Below are positions 63,375 to 64,000 of a stretch of 64,000 bases of DNA, in pieces. The first letter of the stretch is position 1, and every line of letters begins with the position of its first letter. Under the pieces are notes generated by a model. It was not told where the DNA came from, did not search any database, and worked only from the letters and a program-made list of their open reading frames with translations. Position numbers and translations under genes: made by a program. Source of the DNA: Sporosarcina sp. ZBG7A (GTDB taxonomy: Bacteria > Bacillota > Bacilli > Bacillales_A > Planococcaceae); contig NZ_JWIB01000019.1 of assembly GCF_000813425.1 (NCBI RefSeq), positions 1 through 64,000 on the forward strand. Direction: 5' to 3'.

Positions 63375-63689
63375 GTTTTATCCCCCCAGGAAATAGTCCG
63401 TACGATGTTCAACTATCACTACACTGCAAGTATAACAAAGCTTTAAAAAGCTGCATAACTATCCATTAACAATGATAAAATCACTTCTAACTGAATCATG
63501 CAACTTTTTATACTTTCAGATACTTTCTATCAGTATAATATGAAATAATAGATTCTGATTCCGAGAGTCCTGATTCCCATAATGATATCTACAATTTGCC
63601 TTTCCCTGCTAGTAATTGTGAGTTTACAGAATTGACTGTAAAATCGAACAGAAGATAAAAATTGAATCTACTTAAAAGGAGTATGAACT
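63375..63689. other. Divergent promoter region
   Basis: Spacer between HD-GYP and the partial gene at 63690. TTGACTG-TAAAAT (about 63636-63649) is a possible extended -10 for the rightward gene. No hairpin or frame is seen. Confidence 0.4.
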
Positions 63690-64000
63690 ATGAAGAAATC
63701 GTTATTGGCTGTGTTAATCGCAGGATTGGTAATTACCCTATGCATACTTGGATATAAGTGGTTCTTTGTCACTTCGACAGAAAAAGAAGTCACGATACCA
63801 AAAAATAATGCAAAGTCATTATCAGTGAACATCAATTTTGACGCAGGTAATTTAGAGATTCAAGGTGGTTCCACAAACTGGTTAGACGCTAGTTTTGATT
63901 ACAAAAACAAAAAGTCTCTTCCTAAGGTAAAGTTTGATAAAAAAGGAGACAAGGGTGTTCTAACAATCAAAGCAGAATCCAAAGTTTTCACAGTCAATAG
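63690..64000 (+). CDS. Partial gene: membrane-anchored toastrack-like protein
   Basis: Starts at ATG 63690 (AAGGAG 8 nt upstream) and runs off the window after 103 codons: MKKSLLAVLIAGLVITLCIL, a membrane anchor, then SVNINFDAGNLEIQGGSTNW. The beta-strand rhythm with NLEIQGG resembles the toastrack/DUF4097-type adhesion or envelope-stress domains. The rest lies outside. Confidence 0.7.
   Translation, partial: MKKSLLAVLIAGLVITLCILGYKWFFVTSTEKEVTIPKNNAKSLSVNINFDAGNLEIQGGSTNWLDASFDYKNKKSLPKVKFDKKGDKGVLTIKAESKVFTVN

Overview
The window looks like a chromosomal piece of a mesophilic, low-GC, Gram-positive endospore-former of the Planococcaceae/Bacillaceae type (Sporosarcina-like; inferred, not proven). 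The reasons are the strong AGGAGG ribosome sites, frequent TTG/GTG starts, SLH-domain surface proteins, a YlxY-type polysaccharide deacetylase, DUF families usually seen in Bacillus, and at base 5-133 an imperfect palindrome of a kind widespread in these genomes. No rRNA, tRNA, phage module, complete insertion sequence or CRISPR array was seen.

Layout. 0.3-8.5 kb: two close SLH-domain paralogues flank a housekeeping/hypothetical block (DUF2441-like, peptidase E, Nudix, small membrane proteins, one gene with an in-frame stop). 8.8-14.3 kb: aromatic-acid exporter-like protein, a TxpA/RatA-like type I toxin-antitoxin module, a ferredoxin-reductase-like protein, aldehyde dehydrogenase, lysoplasmalogenase. 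14.3-20 kb: a lipid-flavoured cluster (fatty-acid hydroxylase, FadR-type regulator, membrane-anchored 5'-nucleotidase) and a GntR/CynX-type transporter operon. 20-37 kb: prolyl 4-hydroxylase-like oxygenase, broken DUF2691 gene, ECF sigma/anti-sigma pair, lipoproteins, ATPase, aldo/keto reductase, vWA/HTH pair, YkvA-like protein, class A PBP, a second copy of the toxin-antitoxin module, DegV, and a truncated TPR regulator.

37-50 kb is a defence island, all on the minus strand: a lone AT-rich P-loop ATPase, Mrr endonuclease, a relic of a second type I hsdR, a GIY-YIG/DUF4357 protein, then hsdM-hsdS-hsdR followed directly by a translationally coupled RecF-like ATPase and a small PD-(D/E)xK-like protein. 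This last pair is the best candidate for an undescribed or poorly described defence module. 50-64 kb: a metal-handling operon (HMA chaperone, P-type ATPase, Crp/Fnr regulator) preceded by an FNR-type operator centred at about -41.5, SstT, a lipoprotein, a broken paralogue of an intact 27-kb gene, a beta-lactamase-fold hydrolase, an EVE-like/HNH nuclease, a coiled-coil repeat protein, YlxY-type protein, an HD-GYP pair and the start of a toastrack-like protein.

The most striking large-scale feature is three families of dispersed 58-75 bp imperfect palindromes (called A, B and C here), more than 25 full or partial copies, confined to intergenic DNA and often sitting exactly at the edges of broken genes. 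They explain much of the non-coding DNA and seem tied to gene decay in the restriction island.
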